From: Bacteroidales bacterium
GTDB lineage: Bacteria; Bacteroidota; Bacteroidia; Bacteroidales; Bacteroidaceae
Assembly (NCBI GenBank): GCA_030532685.1
Contig: JAUNKN010000012.1
Coordinates: forward strand, 1-49,165
Direction of reading: 5' to 3'
Length of the DNA stretch: 49,165 nt
Shown: positions 17,829 through 25,604 of the stretch, in pieces
Numbering within the stretch: position 1 is the stretch's first letter
Layout: the number at the start of each line of letters is the position of its first letter
The notes under the pieces: model-generated
The model's input: only the letters and a program-made list of their open reading frames with translations
Told to the model about the DNA's origin: nothing
Database searches by the model: none
Made by a program: the position numbers and the translations under genes

Positions 17829-18494
17829 ATGAAAACCAAGCACTATATTCTTGCCTTTGCTGTGGCCACCGTTGGTTGGCTCGGTGCATCGCAAATCAAT
17901 AGCGTGCAAGCCAAGTATGAGCAAGACGTGGCCGACTATCAAGCCGTCGCGGACAATGACTCTTTGCCTTTGCAGGCGCGCATGGAGAAAGCTGCTCGTC
18001 ATCTCGAACCTCTCGAACTGACGCGTGCAGCCAAGCGTTTTCATGCCACCGAGAGCGACAAGGTTGAGGCCGCAGCAGAACTCGTGGCTCGCAATGGCTC
18101 GACCATCGACCGCATCTTGGACACCGCTTTCCGTTTCATCGGAGTGCGCTATCGCAGAGGACAAAGCGGTCCCAATGGCTTCGATTGCAGTGGTTTTACT
18201 AGCTATGTCTACAAACAACATGACATACAGCTCACGCGCTCCTCGCGAAGCCAATATACCGAAGGGCAACCCGTAGCTCAAGCCGAACTGAAACGAGGTG
18301 ACCTCGTTTTCTTTGGAGGCGCTCGTGGGGGAAACCGCAGCGTAGGCCATGTGGGCATCGTTACCGAGGTCGATGGTCATACAGGTCACTTCAAGTTTAT
18401 CCATGCCAGTACCTCTTCGGGCATTCGTGTGGATCATAGTACCGATGCCTATTACGCTCGTCGTTACGTCGGAGCTCGTCGCATTCTCAATTAG
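17829..18494 (+). CDS. NlpC/P60 family cell-wall peptidase
   Basis: A 221-residue exported cysteine peptidase that would cleave peptidoglycan stem peptides. Residues 1-28 contain a hydrophobic export segment ending SVQA. A variable, charged linker (about 30-95) is followed by the NlpC/P60 domain. The catalytic triad is visible: Cys120 in GFDCSGFTSYVY, His174 in VGHVGIVTE and a third-position His192 in KFIHAS. The preferred ATG at 17829 immediately precedes the hydrophobic segment. The longer frame from 17772 would start upstream of the -7 boxes. The domain arrangement resembles secreted Bacteroidales endopeptidases with an N-terminal linker and no SH3 repeats. A weak stem-loop follows the stop. 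Confidence 0.9.
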   Translation: MKTKHYILAFAVATVGWLGASQINSVQAKYEQDVADYQAVADNDSLPLQARMEKAARHLEPLELTRAAKRFHATESDKVEAAAELVARNGSTIDRILDTAFRFIGVRYRRGQSGPNGFDCSGFTSYVYKQHDIQLTRSSRSQYTEGQPVAQAELKRGDLVFFGGARGGNRSVGHVGIVTEVDGHTGHFKFIHASTSSGIRVDHSTDAYYARRYVGARRILN

Positions 18495-18518
18495 TGCGCT
18501 GCTAAAATAAGACTTATG

Positions 18519-18536
18519 GCTCCTCTCTCTTGGAGC
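18519..18536 (+). terminator. Weak terminator-like hairpin after the NlpC/P60 gene
   Basis: A short stem GCTCC/GGAGC with an eight-base loop, followed by ACTTTATATT. The T-run is poor. A second stem with eight-base arms (CGCGATTT/AAATCGCG, 18647-18668) lies between it and the rpsU promoter. Confidence 0.4.
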
Positions 18537-18694
18537 ACTTTATATTACATTCTAAACGAAAGGAGGCACGTTTTACCTAACGCCCAGACATTGCTTTTAC
18601 TTCCCTTTTGCTCTTCTCGCAGTTGAGCTGTGACAGCCACTGCGTTCGCGATTTTGCTCGAAATCGCGGTAAAATGATATTTTTCTTGGGCGAA

Positions 18695-18728
18695 AGTCCT
18701 TGAAAACGAGAATAAATACGTAATTTTG
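18695..18728 (+). promoter_or_regulatory. rpsU promoter
   Basis: CTTG near 18695-18698 and TAATTTTG at 18721-18728, with about 22 bases between them. The predicted leader to the rpsU ATG is about 62 bases and A-rich near the start. Confidence 0.65.
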
Positions 18729-18794
18729 CACCTCGAAGCACTTGGTGCATTGGCGTATGTCATCTAACAAAACAACAAAATATATCACAAAGCA

Positions 18795-18986
18795 ATGATT
18801 ATTGTACCCGTAAAGGAAGGCGAAAACATCGAACGCGCCCTCAAGAAGTTCAAGAGAAAGTTTGACAAGTGCGGCATTGGTAAGGAACTCCGTCGTCGTA
18901 AGGAATTCCGCAAGCCCAGCGTTGTGAAGCGCCTCCAAATGGAGCACGCTATCTACGTGACTCAGCTTCGTCGCAACCAAGACTAA
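18795..18986 (+). CDS. rpsU: 30S ribosomal protein bS21
   Basis: A 63-residue basic small-subunit protein with the family N-terminus (MIIVPVKEGENIERALKKFKRKFDK) and a lysine/arginine-rich helical C-terminus. bS21 sits near the 3' end of 16S rRNA. In Bacteroidota it is reported to help mask the anti-Shine-Dalgarno sequence. No Shine-Dalgarno is present directly upstream of this start, only an A-rich AAAACAACAAAA-type leader. It has its own promoter and is followed 20 bases later by a terminator hairpin before xerC. Confidence 0.96.
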   Translation: MIIVPVKEGENIERALKKFKRKFDKCGIGKELRRRKEFRKPSVVKRLQMEHAIYVTQLRRNQD

Positions 18987-19005
18987 TTGGCTTGTCCCTC
19001 CTATA

Positions 19006-19036
19006 CCGCTGCTCCTTTTGGGGTGGCGGTTTTTTA
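19006..19036 (+). terminator. Terminator between rpsU and xerC
   Basis: A ten-base stem (19006-19015 with 19020-19029, including G-U pairs) and a TTTT loop, then six T. Confidence 0.8.
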
Positions 19037-19136
19037 TTTACCCTTTTCTGTGAGGGGCATACTAAAAGGGCTGTTGAACTCCCCACTCCCTCCGCTGCTT
19101 GTGTTCTCCCTCTTCCTCACAAATAGATTTGCCTTT

Positions 19137-20069
19137 ATGACTGCCTGGATTACTGACTTTTTGGATTATATGCTGGCTCAGCGTGGAGCTTCTCCGCGCA
19201 CCATAGAGGTCTATCGTATTGCCTTGGACGATGCCGCAGCTCACTTTGTAGCCGCTTTTGCTCCAATTTCTTGGGCCACGATCGAGCAGCAACACGTGCG
19301 TCATTGGGTCGCTTCGATGATGGAGCGAGGCTACGCTCCTCGCACGGTTGCTCGGAGTTTATCGGCTTTGCGCTCCTTTTTTAAGTACCTGTTGAGAGAG
19401 GGGAGAGTGGAGGTCGATCCCGCTCGTCTTGTGCGCAATCCCAAGCAGCCCAAGCGTTTGCCAACTTTTGTGCGCGAGAGCGAAATGGACAGGCTTTTTG
19501 CTCATTATCCTTTTGCCGACGATTATGTCGGTCAGCGCGATCGCACCATTCTTTTGATGCTCTATCACACGGGACTGCGTTCTGCCGAATTGTTGTCGCT
19601 TGATTTGTCGGATGTCGATTTGCGAGTAGCCCAACTTCGTGTGACAGGAAAGGGCAATAAGCAACGCCTTGTGCCTTTTGGAGAGGAATTGTCGATGGCT
19701 TTGCAGCATTATTTGGAGGTTCGAGCCTCCTTTGTGAGCGATAAGCCTCACGATGTCTCTGCTCTTTTTCTGTCAGCACGTGCTACGCGTTTGACTTATG
19801 ACGCTCTTCGTGTCATGGTGCGTACCACCCTCTCGGCAGTGACAACGCAGCACAAAAAAACACCTCACGTCCTGCGTCACTCCTTTGCTACGGCTATGCT
19901 CGCCCATGGTGCTCAACTCGAAGCCATCCAACAACTTCTCGGGCATGAGAGTGTGGCGACCACCGCGATTTATACCCACACGACTTTGGCAGAACTAAAG
20001 AGTCAGTATGCCCAAGCTCATCCGAGGAGTGAGGGCGAAGCCAAGAAAGGTAAGAAGGAGGAGCTCTAA
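19137..20069 (+). CDS. xerC: Tyrosine recombinase, XerC/XerD type
   Basis: A 310-residue site-specific recombinase of the size of chromosome-dimer-resolving Xer proteins. An N-terminal SAM-like core-binding domain (about 1-95) precedes the catalytic domain. All expected active-site residues are visible: Arg148 (TGLRSAELL), Lys172 (TGKGNKQR), His244 and Arg247 (HVLRHSFAT), His270 (LLGHES) and Tyr279 (AIYTHTT). The ATG at 19137 fits the family N-terminus MTAWITDFLDY. The 50-codon extension upstream starts right after the rpsU stop and crosses the terminator, so it is rejected. The position next to rpsU and before hpf/tuf is the usual Bacteroidales arrangement, so this is a housekeeping Xer protein, not a mobile-element integrase. 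XerC versus XerD is not certain. Confidence 0.92.
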   Translation: MTAWITDFLDYMLAQRGASPRTIEVYRIALDDAAAHFVAAFAPISWATIEQQHVRHWVASMMERGYAPRTVARSLSALRSFFKYLLREGRVEVDPARLVRNPKQPKRLPTFVRESEMDRLFAHYPFADDYVGQRDRTILLMLYHTGLRSAELLSLDLSDVDLRVAQLRVTGKGNKQRLVPFGEELSMALQHYLEVRASFVSDKPHDVSALFLSARATRLTYDALRVMVRTTLSAVTTQHKKTPHVLRHSFATAMLAHGAQLEAIQQLLGHESVATTAIYTHTTLAELKSQYAQAHPRSEGEAKKGKKEEL

Positions 20070-20084
20070 ATGGGCTCCCTTATT

Positions 20085-21536
20085 CTATCTTGCAGCCTCA
20101 CTTGATTTCTTGCTCACTTTGAAAGAGAGTGCTTTCTTTTTTCTTGCTTCCGCATTTGTTTCCGCAGCCCCACGACAATGAGGGGCTGCGGAAATCGTTA
20201 GCAGCAGCGCTATTCTTTGCCTCCTCGGGCGGGGTGTGCTGTCGCTCTTCTTGTCCCTCTTTCTCATCACTCGGTAGCAGTTGGCTTTTGCTGTGTGCTT
20301 CATCGGCAATCCCAAGCTGCGCAAAATACGCCCGAAGTGGCTCGGAGCCATCCCTCGAAAGGCGGCAGGGTAGTGGTTTTGCAACTCCATGAAAATATCG
20401 GTGGCCGAGAGAAGTTCACCTTCTTGAAGATGGTGAGGGGAAGCGAAGCGTTTCCAAAAGACCTCGGCGGCAGGAGGAGTGTGGCGAAAGCGTAAATTGG
20501 ATTTTTCGATGAGCGCCTCCTCTGCGCGAGTGAGATGGGTGGGAGCACCTGCGAGCACTTCAGTGCGCAATTGGGCGAAGAGTTGAGCATGCTCAATAGG
20601 AGAGCAATCTATGGCTTGAGTGATTACGACGCAAAGGAAGCGCCGCGAGCCCGTCGGGTCGCTCAATAGCTCCATTTCATTGCTCGTTCCGATGAACGAA
20701 GCCATGCGGGGGAGCGCCACGAGTTGTTGCGTAAACTGTCGACGGATAGTGAGCTGCCGCAGTTGTAAAAGATTTTTCAGAGTCGCCATTTGCCGAGGAG
20801 TATAGCGATCGAACTCGTCTAAATTGACAAGGCCAAGGCGTGCCAATCGCTGTTCGCAGCCTGCGGCGGCAGTGAGATCGAATTTGTCGGAGAAGTAGGG
20901 CATCAACACAGGAGGCATGAGTAGTCGCGCAAAGGTGCTTTTGCGCAATCCCTGTTGCCGGCTCACGAGCAGCGGTACGAGGGCATTGGCTGTGACGTGC
21001 AGTTCGCCCATCCATTGAGCAGCCAAGGCACGTAGCCATACTCCAAAGCCCAATATCCAGTTCTTTTCGTGGCTGATGCGTTGTGCCAGTGGGGTGAGTC
21101 GGTCGTGCCCATCCCAGTCGGGGAGATTGCTCATATAGTCGCGCAGTGGATGGTACTCGTTCAGCCATTCGGAGTGTAGCAAGCGGTTCATGTCCAAACT
21201 CCAAGTGCCCATCCCTTCGTCCACAGCCTTCATGGTGAGTGTGTTGAAGGCACGTTGGTCCACCGCTCGCCAAGGGGAATTGCTTGAACGGATGCGAAAT
21301 TCGGCCTGCTCACTGAGCATATTATAGCGCAGTTCATAGTGCTGGCAAAGAAATTCGTGCAGGCGACGATGTAGATTTTGGCGACTTTGAGAGCGAGAGT
21401 GCCTGCTCTTTGGTGGCGCAGTTGTTGTGGGGCGAGGGGAGCTGAAGGGAGAGAATACGAATTTTTGAGTGAAGAAACCTACGAGACTGTCGATGAAGGC
21501 GCTGAATAGTCGCCAAATAAAATCTTTGTAAATCAT
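20085..21536 (-). CDS. VapE-like (virulence-associated E / D5-type) ATPase
   Basis: A 483-residue protein resembling Bacteroidota VapE proteins, P-loop ATPases of prophages, satellites and integrative elements thought to act in replication. Seen in order are a basic leader, the helical region ending LPDWDGHDRL (about 139-146) and a P-loop-like QQGLRKST at 194-201. The Walker B-like LVNLDEFDR is at 236-244, with GTSNEMELL at 283-291, the conserved GSRRF at 296-300 and a DUF3874-like C-terminal region at about 350-430. The P-loop lacks the usual GK: the residue before Lys is Arg. The last 50 residues are low-complexity and basic. The start at 21536 (MIYKDFIWRLF) is preferred to one 48 codons upstream. 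It lies tail to tail with xerC, 15 bases apart, without other element genes. Confidence 0.75.
   Translation of the reverse strand: MIYKDFIWRLFSAFIDSLVGFFTQKFVFSPFSSPRPTTTAPPKSRHSRSQSRQNLHRRLHEFLCQHYELRYNMLSEQAEFRIRSSNSPWRAVDQRAFNTLTMKAVDEGMGTWSLDMNRLLHSEWLNEYHPLRDYMSNLPDWDGHDRLTPLAQRISHEKNWILGFGVWLRALAAQWMGELHVTANALVPLLVSRQQGLRKSTFARLLMPPVLMPYFSDKFDLTAAAGCEQRLARLGLVNLDEFDRYTPRQMATLKNLLQLRQLTIRRQFTQQLVALPRMASFIGTSNEMELLSDPTGSRRFLCVVITQAIDCSPIEHAQLFAQLRTEVLAGAPTHLTRAEEALIEKSNLRFRHTPPAAEVFWKRFASPHHLQEGELLSATDIFMELQNHYPAAFRGMAPSHFGRILRSLGLPMKHTAKANCYRVMRKRDKKSDSTPRPRRQRIALLLTISAAPHCRGAAETNAEARKKKALSFKVSKKSSEAAR
20159..20194. repeat. Thirteen-base perfect inverted repeat in the VapE 3' end
   Basis: TTTCCGCAGCCCC (20159-20171) and GGGGCTGCGGAAA (20182-20194) enclose a ten-base loop. 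The repeat lies inside the low-complexity C-terminal tail of the VapE-like gene and downstream of the convergent xerC. It may act as a 3' end structure for xerC mRNA. No T-run follows on either strand. Confidence 0.7.
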
Positions 21537-21948
21537 AAGAGATGAAGTGTAAGATGAATTGAATGATGGATGGATTTTGAACAATCGCAACTTATCTGCC
21601 TGTTTTTTAGATTGAGGATAGGGGAGGGGAGAAGGGAGGATTTTGGGGCGAAAAAGAGCGGAAAAAAGGAGGGAGTGCACACACCTTTCTAAGGGTATAC
21701 ATCCCGAAAAAGTGGTTTTATGCCACTTCGTGGAAAGAGTTTTGATGTTATTTTATGTTATATGCTTGGTTTATAGTAGGATAGGGGTGGTGTTTTGGGC
21801 GAAAAAAAATGAGAGAGATTCTCGCAGTTTCCTGTTGGGCAACAGCTGATGGATGGAGTAGTGGCTTGTTGTATCTATCTTTTTTTGTCAAAATTGTGTC
21901 GAGCTCGAAAGCGAGAGCTTGGGTGTCAGTCTTGCTCGCAGTTTGAAA

Positions 21949-22335
21949 TTTTTGCTTCCCATGTAGAAAATCCTCCGTCCCAGTTTTTTCCTTTTAGTTG
22001 GGGGCGCGTGTCGAAGTGATTGGGGAGAGAGTGTTGAGGAAGGGGAGTGGAGAAAGTTGGTTCGCGCGCGTATAGATCTCCATGGTCGGAGTGTTTTTTT
22101 TCCATTAGTTCCATTTCGTGTATAAATGATTGTTGATGAGTGGTTTATGATGTGGAAGGAAATGGCGTTTTTGCCTACATCTTATGTAGGGCCAGGCGGA
22201 GAGAAGGTTGTGGAAGAGAAAAGTATCTCCTTCCACTACTTAATTCTTTGAATATTAGCGAGGTGTGTTTTGTTGTGGAACTTGTGAAAGGAAAAGTTTG
22301 AGATATATAGGCAGGCAACGCGCGCGAGAATTGCC
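21949..22335. repeat. Degenerate composite intergenic element, copy 1
   Basis: This is the core of a 991-base gap (21537-22527) with no supportable gene. Landmarks in order are TTTTTGCTTCCCATGTAGAA with a CCTCCGTCCCA partner (21949-21983), a CGCGCGCGTATAGATCTCC string near 22070, a T-run followed by TTCCATT and later a TGTGGAAGGAA string (22095-22165), the perfect palindrome CCTACAT-CTT-ATGTAGG (22174-22190) and GGCAACGCGCGCGAG at about 22315. The same landmarks occur in the same order at 37464-37780. The flanking parts (21537-21948 and 22336-22527) show only purine-rich simple sequence and no clear promoter for hpf. Confidence 0.45.
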
Positions 22336-22527
22336 AAGGATGGAGTGGTTTTGTAATATCTGCTTGTAAAAAATGCGGGAAAACTTTGGCCATGCCAAAA
22401 CTTCTCTCTAAATTCGCCCTATCGAAGTTCGCCATCTTACTTCCTTGTGTGGAAGAGAAGCGACTCGTGCGTTTCTGCTTGCTCTTTTGGGCAGCATAGT
22501 ATTCACCTCTTTAATACAAGCGGAACT

Positions 22528-22806
22528 ATGAAATTCCAATTGCACACCCAGCATTTCAATGCCACCGAGCAGCTCGTGGCTTATATTGATAAGAAGGTAG
22601 AGAAGCTTAATAAGTATAGTGATATCATTGCTGCCGAGCTTACTCTCAAAGTGGTGAAACCTGAATCGGCAAAAAACAAAGAAGCCAATTTGCACCTTGC
22701 TTTGTCTGGTCGTAAGTTGCACTTCGAAAAGGTGGCCGACACCTTTGAGGAAGCTATCGATGCTGTGGTCGATATGGCCCGCCGTGAATTGAACGAGAGC
22801 AAATAA
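22528..22806 (+). CDS. hpf: Ribosome hibernation promoting factor (short HPF / RaiA type)
   Basis: A 92-residue cytosolic protein of the S30AE family. It binds the 30S decoding region to inactivate ribosomes in stationary phase or stress. The N-terminal MKFQLHTQHFNATEQLVAYIDKKVEKL is typical, with a conserved basic strand LSGRKLHFEKVADTFEEAIDAVVD and no long C-terminal dimerisation domain. The ATG at 22528 is the family start. The frame extends 27 codons upstream but without conserved residues. It lies between the inserted VapE region and the tRNA-tuf operon, and is followed by its own terminator. Confidence 0.92.
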   Translation: MKFQLHTQHFNATEQLVAYIDKKVEKLNKYSDIIAAELTLKVVKPESAKNKEANLHLALSGRKLHFEKVADTFEEAIDAVVDMARRELNESK

Positions 22807-22866
22807 AGCTTACTCCTCGGCGCAAGAGCGACTTCTTAGCTTCTTTCAAGTTGATTGAATTTTTAG

Positions 22867-22903
22867 GGGTGCTGCTATGCGCTTGCTTAGTGGCACCCTT
22901 TTT
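22867..22903 (+). terminator. Terminator of hpf
   Basis: GGGTGC (22867-22872) pairs with GCACCC (22893-22898) around a large loop, then a run of five T. Confidence 0.65.
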
Positions 22904-22987
22904 CTGATTCTGTCTAAGAGGGAGAGAGGAGGGCTGAGGGCCGAGGCCTGAAAAAAGCGGTCGAAGCGAAAAAAAAATGCCAAATAC

Positions 22988-23018
22988 TTTGCGGGTAAAA
23001 AAATAGTCCCTATCTTTG
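22988..23018 (+). promoter_or_regulatory. Promoter of the tRNA-tuf-secE-nusG operon
   Basis: TTTG at 22988-22991, 19 bases of spacing, then TATCTTTG at 23011-23018. The first tRNA begins about 67 bases downstream. Confidence 0.8.
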
Positions 23019-23085
23019 CACCCGAATTGAGGAAGAAAGCGCGCCTCGGCTTAGCGGTCAGGAAAGCGCGGCTTCGATTTTTTAA

Positions 23086-23168
23086 GGGTAGTTACCAGAG
23101 TGGCCAAATGGGGCAGACTGTAAATCTGCTGGCTTACGCCTTCGGTGGTTCGAATCCATCACTACCCA
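23086..23168 (+). tRNA. tRNA-Tyr (anticodon GTA)
   Basis: An 83-base class II tRNA with acceptor GGGTAGT/ACTACCC. Anticodon stem GCAGA/TCTGC carries loop CTGTAAA. There is a long variable arm, the T arm contains GGTTCGAATCC, the discriminator is A and CCA is not encoded. Confidence 0.95.
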
Positions 23169-23203
23169 CTTCTTTGTTTCCTTTTTGTGGTGCGAAGAAA
23201 ATT

Positions 23204-23276
23204 GCGGGAATAGCTCAATTGATAGAGCACTAGCCTTCCAAGCTGGGGGTTGCGGGTTTGAGCCCCGTTTCCCGCT
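23204..23276 (+). tRNA. tRNA-Gly (anticodon TCC)
   Basis: A 73-base tRNA with acceptor GCGGGAA/TTCCCGC. The anticodon stem CTAGC/GCTGG carries loop CTTCCAA. The discriminator is T and CCA is not encoded. Confidence 0.95.
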
Positions 23277-23297
23277 CAAATTTAAGACCTGAGTCTT

Positions 23298-23369
<72 letters not shown>

Positions 23370-23460
23370 CTCTGAAAGAGATTGGAGAGATGGCCCTACC
23401 GATTTTCTCTGGTCTCTTTTTGTCTACATTGAAATTACAAACATATAAATAACCACCAAA

Positions 23461-24642
23461 ATGGCAAAAGAAACATTCCAGCGTACCAAGCCGCACGTGA
23501 ACATTGGTACCATCGGTCACGTAGACCACGGTAAGACTACTCTTACTGCTGCTATCACTGCTGTTCTCTCTCGTAACGGTTTCTGCGAGGCTCGTTCGTT
23601 CGATCAGATCGACAATGCCCCCGAAGAAAAGGAGCGTGGTATCACGATCAACTCTTCGCACGTTGAGTATGAAACTGCCAATCGTCACTATGCACACGTA
23701 GACTGCCCTGGTCACGCCGACTATGTAAAGAACATGGTAACGGGTGCTGCTCAGATGGACGGTGCTATCATCGTAGTTGCTGCTACTGATGGTCCTATGC
23801 CTCAGACTCGTGAGCACATCCTGCTCGCTCGTCAGGTAAACGTTCCTCGTCTCGTTGTGTTCCTCAACAAGTGCGACATGGTGGAAGACGAAGAAATGCT
23901 CGAGCTCGTAGAAATGGATATGCAGGATCTCCTCAGCCAGTATGAATTCGAAGCTGAGACCCCCATCATCCGTGGTTCTGCTCTCGGTGGTCTCAACGGC
24001 GTGCCCGAGTGGGAGCAAAGCATCCTCAAGCTTATGGAAGCTTGCGATACTTGGATTCAAGAGCCTCCTCGCGATCGCGATAAGCCCTTCCTCATGCCCG
24101 TAGAAGACGTGTTCTCGATCACAGGTCGTGGTACTGTTGCTACTGGTCGTGTTGAAACTGGTGTGATCAAGGTTGGTGACGAAGTTCAGATTCTTGGTCT
24201 CGGTGAAGACAAGAAGTCTGTAGTTACAGGTGTTGAAATGTTCCGTAAGCTCCTCGATCAAGGTGAAGCTGGTGACAACGTAGGTCTCCTCCTCCGCGGT
24301 ATCGACAAGCAGGAAATCAAGCGCGGTATGGTGATCACTCACCCCGGCGTTATCAAGCCCCACAAGAAGTTTAAGGCTTCTATCTACGTCCTCAAGAAGG
24401 AAGAAGGTGGTCGTCACACTCCCTTCGGCAACAAGTATCGTCCTCAGTTCTACCTCCGCACTATGGACTGCACCGGTGAGATCACTCTCCCCGAAGGTGT
24501 AGAAATGGTGATGCCTGGTGACAACGTAGAGATCACTGTAGAACTCATCTACGCTGTGGCTCTCAACGAAGGTCTCCGCTTCGCTATCCGTGAAGGTGGT
24601 CGCACTGTAGGTTCTGGTCAGATTACTGCCATCCTCGACTAA
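23461..24642 (+). CDS. tuf: Translation elongation factor Tu
   Basis: A 393-residue cytosolic GTPase that delivers aminoacyl-tRNA to the ribosome. The P-loop GHVDHGKT is at residues 19-26, the effector region ends at RGITI, and DCPGH (G3) and NKCD (G4) follow, with the two beta-barrel domains behind. The start [19 protein letters not shown] is canonical and preceded by an A-rich leader without Shine-Dalgarno. It is cotranscribed with three upstream tRNAs and with tRNA-Trp, secE and nusG downstream. A hairpin without T-run follows the stop and may be a processing site. Codon use is strongly biased toward C/T-ending optimal codons, as expected for a highly expressed gene. Confidence 0.99.
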   Translation: MAKETFQRTKPHVNIGTIGHVDHGKTTLTAAITAVLSRNGFCEARSFDQIDNAPEEKERGITINSSHVEYETANRHYAHVDCPGHADYVKNMVTGAAQMDGAIIVVAATDGPMPQTREHILLARQVNVPRLVVFLNKCDMVEDEEMLELVEMDMQDLLSQYEFEAETPIIRGSALGGLNGVPEWEQSILKLMEACDTWIQEPPRDRDKPFLMPVEDVFSITGRGTVATGRVETGVIKVGDEVQILGLGEDKKSVVTGVEMFRKLLDQGEAGDNVGLLLRGIDKQEIKRGMVITHPGVIKPHKKFKASIYVLKKEEGGRHTPFGNKYRPQFYLRTMDCTGEITLPEGVEMVMPGDNVEITVELIYAVALNEGLRFAIREGGRTVGSGQITAILD

Positions 24643-24666
24643 TAAGTCGCCTTTACAACCTTTATA

Positions 24667-24697
24667 ATAGCCCCAGCTCATACTGGGTTGGGGCTAT
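24667..24697 (+). promoter_or_regulatory. Stem-loop between tuf and tRNA-Trp
   Basis: ATAGCCCCA (24667-24675) pairs perfectly with TGGGGCTAT (24689-24697) and is followed directly by CCCTACGGG, not T. It is more likely an RNA processing or stability element than a terminator. Confidence 0.5.
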
Positions 24698-24701
24698 CCC
24701 T

Positions 24702-24777
24702 ACGGGAATAGCTCAGTTGGTAGAGCACTGGTCTCCAAAACCAGGTGTCGGGAGTTCGAGCCTCTCTTCCCGTGCCA
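24702..24777 (+). tRNA. tRNA-Trp (anticodon CCA) with encoded 3' CCA
   Basis: Acceptor ACGGGAA/TTCCCGT. The anticodon stem CTGGT/ACCAG carries loop CTCCAAA, and the discriminator is G. The genome encodes CCA at 24775-24777 directly after it, unlike the four other tRNAs of the window. Confidence 0.94.
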
Positions 24778-24791
24778 AATCGAAAAGAAAT

Positions 24792-24980
24792 ATGAATCGC
24801 ATTATTCAATATTGCAAGGATTCGTACTCAGAATTAGCGCATAATACCACATGGCCTACACGCCAGGAGTTGACGCACAATGCAATTGTAGTACTCGTTG
24901 CTTCCATGCTCATTGCATTGGTCATCTTCGCGATGGATACGCTTTTTGAGACAATCATGAACTTTGTCTACAGCTTGTAA
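24792..24980 (+). CDS. secE: Preprotein translocase subunit SecE
   Basis: A 62-residue inner-membrane subunit of the SecYEG channel. It has the single-span short form: an amphipathic helix with the conserved TTWPTRQEL motif (about residues 19-27) and one transmembrane helix (IVVLVASMLIALVIFAMD). The ATG at 24792 starts 15 bases after the tRNA-Trp CCA. The longer frame upstream runs through the tRNA and is rejected. nusG follows 14 bases later. Confidence 0.96.
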   Translation: MNRIIQYCKDSYSELAHNTTWPTRQELTHNAIVVLVASMLIALVIFAMDTLFETIMNFVYSL

Positions 24981-24994
24981 AACTCTCACAGATT

Positions 24995-25537
24995 ATGGCT
25001 CAAATTGAAATGAATTGGTACGTAATGCGTGCCGTGAGTGGAAAGGAAGCCAAGGTGAAGGAGTACATCGATGCCGAGATTAAAAACGGTCATTTCGGTG
25101 ATTTTGTTTCTCAGGTTCTCATCCCGACGGAAAAGGTCGTTCAGCAGCAAGGCACTAAGCGCGTTGTGAAGGAACGGAATTATCTGCCGGGGTATGTTCT
25201 TGTGGAAGCTAAGCTCGTAGGTGAGATTGCTCATGAGCTCAGAAGTACTCCCAACTGCCTTGGATTCTTGGGTGGCTTGGACAATCCAACCCCCCTGCGT
25301 CCCAGCGAGGTGAATCGTATCTTAGGAAAAGTCGACGAACTCGACGAAGCACCTATTGATGTGGCGATTCCCTTTGTGGTGGGCGATAGCGTAAAGGTAA
25401 AAGACGGTCCTTTCAGTGGATTCTCTGGTGTCATCGAAGAGGTGAGCGAAGAGAAACGTACTGTTACGGTGAGCGTCAAAGTGTTTGGGCGCGCTCAGCC
25501 CCTTACACTTGGTTTTATGCAAGTCGAGAAGGAGTAG
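24995..25537 (+). CDS. nusG: Transcription termination/antitermination factor NusG
   Basis: A 180-residue cytosolic factor that binds RNA polymerase and couples transcription to translation. The NGN domain covers about residues 1-115, beginning WYVMRAVSGKEAKVKEYI. The KOW motif (GDSVKVKDGPFSGFSGVIEEV) is near 128-150. The size and order match the family, and there is no insertion domain. It lies in the usual secE-nusG-rplK order. Confidence 0.97.
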   Translation: MAQIEMNWYVMRAVSGKEAKVKEYIDAEIKNGHFGDFVSQVLIPTEKVVQQQGTKRVVKERNYLPGYVLVEAKLVGEIAHELRSTPNCLGFLGGLDNPTPLRPSEVNRILGKVDELDEAPIDVAIPFVVGDSVKVKDGPFSGFSGVIEEVSEEKRTVTVSVKVFGRAQPLTLGFMQVEKE

Positions 25538-25604
25538 TCGCGACGGTTACGCATCGCAGACTTGATAATCCTCTCAAACCTTCAAACAATCAATTATCAA
25601 CAAA

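Noticed and set aside
18559-18566. AAAGGAGG string upstream of rpsU as a regulatory Shine-Dalgarno
   Set aside because: It lies about 230 bases before the rpsU ATG and upstream of the predicted promoter, so it should not be in the rpsU mRNA.
18987-19136. 50-codon N-terminal extension of xerC
   Set aside because: It begins immediately after the rpsU stop and includes the rpsU terminator. The conserved Xer N-terminus starts at 19137.
19137-20069. Tyrosine recombinase as an integrase of a mobile element carrying the VapE gene
   Set aside because: Length, motifs and location beside rpsU match the housekeeping Xer gene found at this place in Bacteroidales. No att-like direct repeats were recognised.
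21537-22527. Small open frames in the xerC-hpf gap as genes
   Set aside because: All are short, lack promoters and plausible protein composition, and cross the degenerate repeat landmarks.
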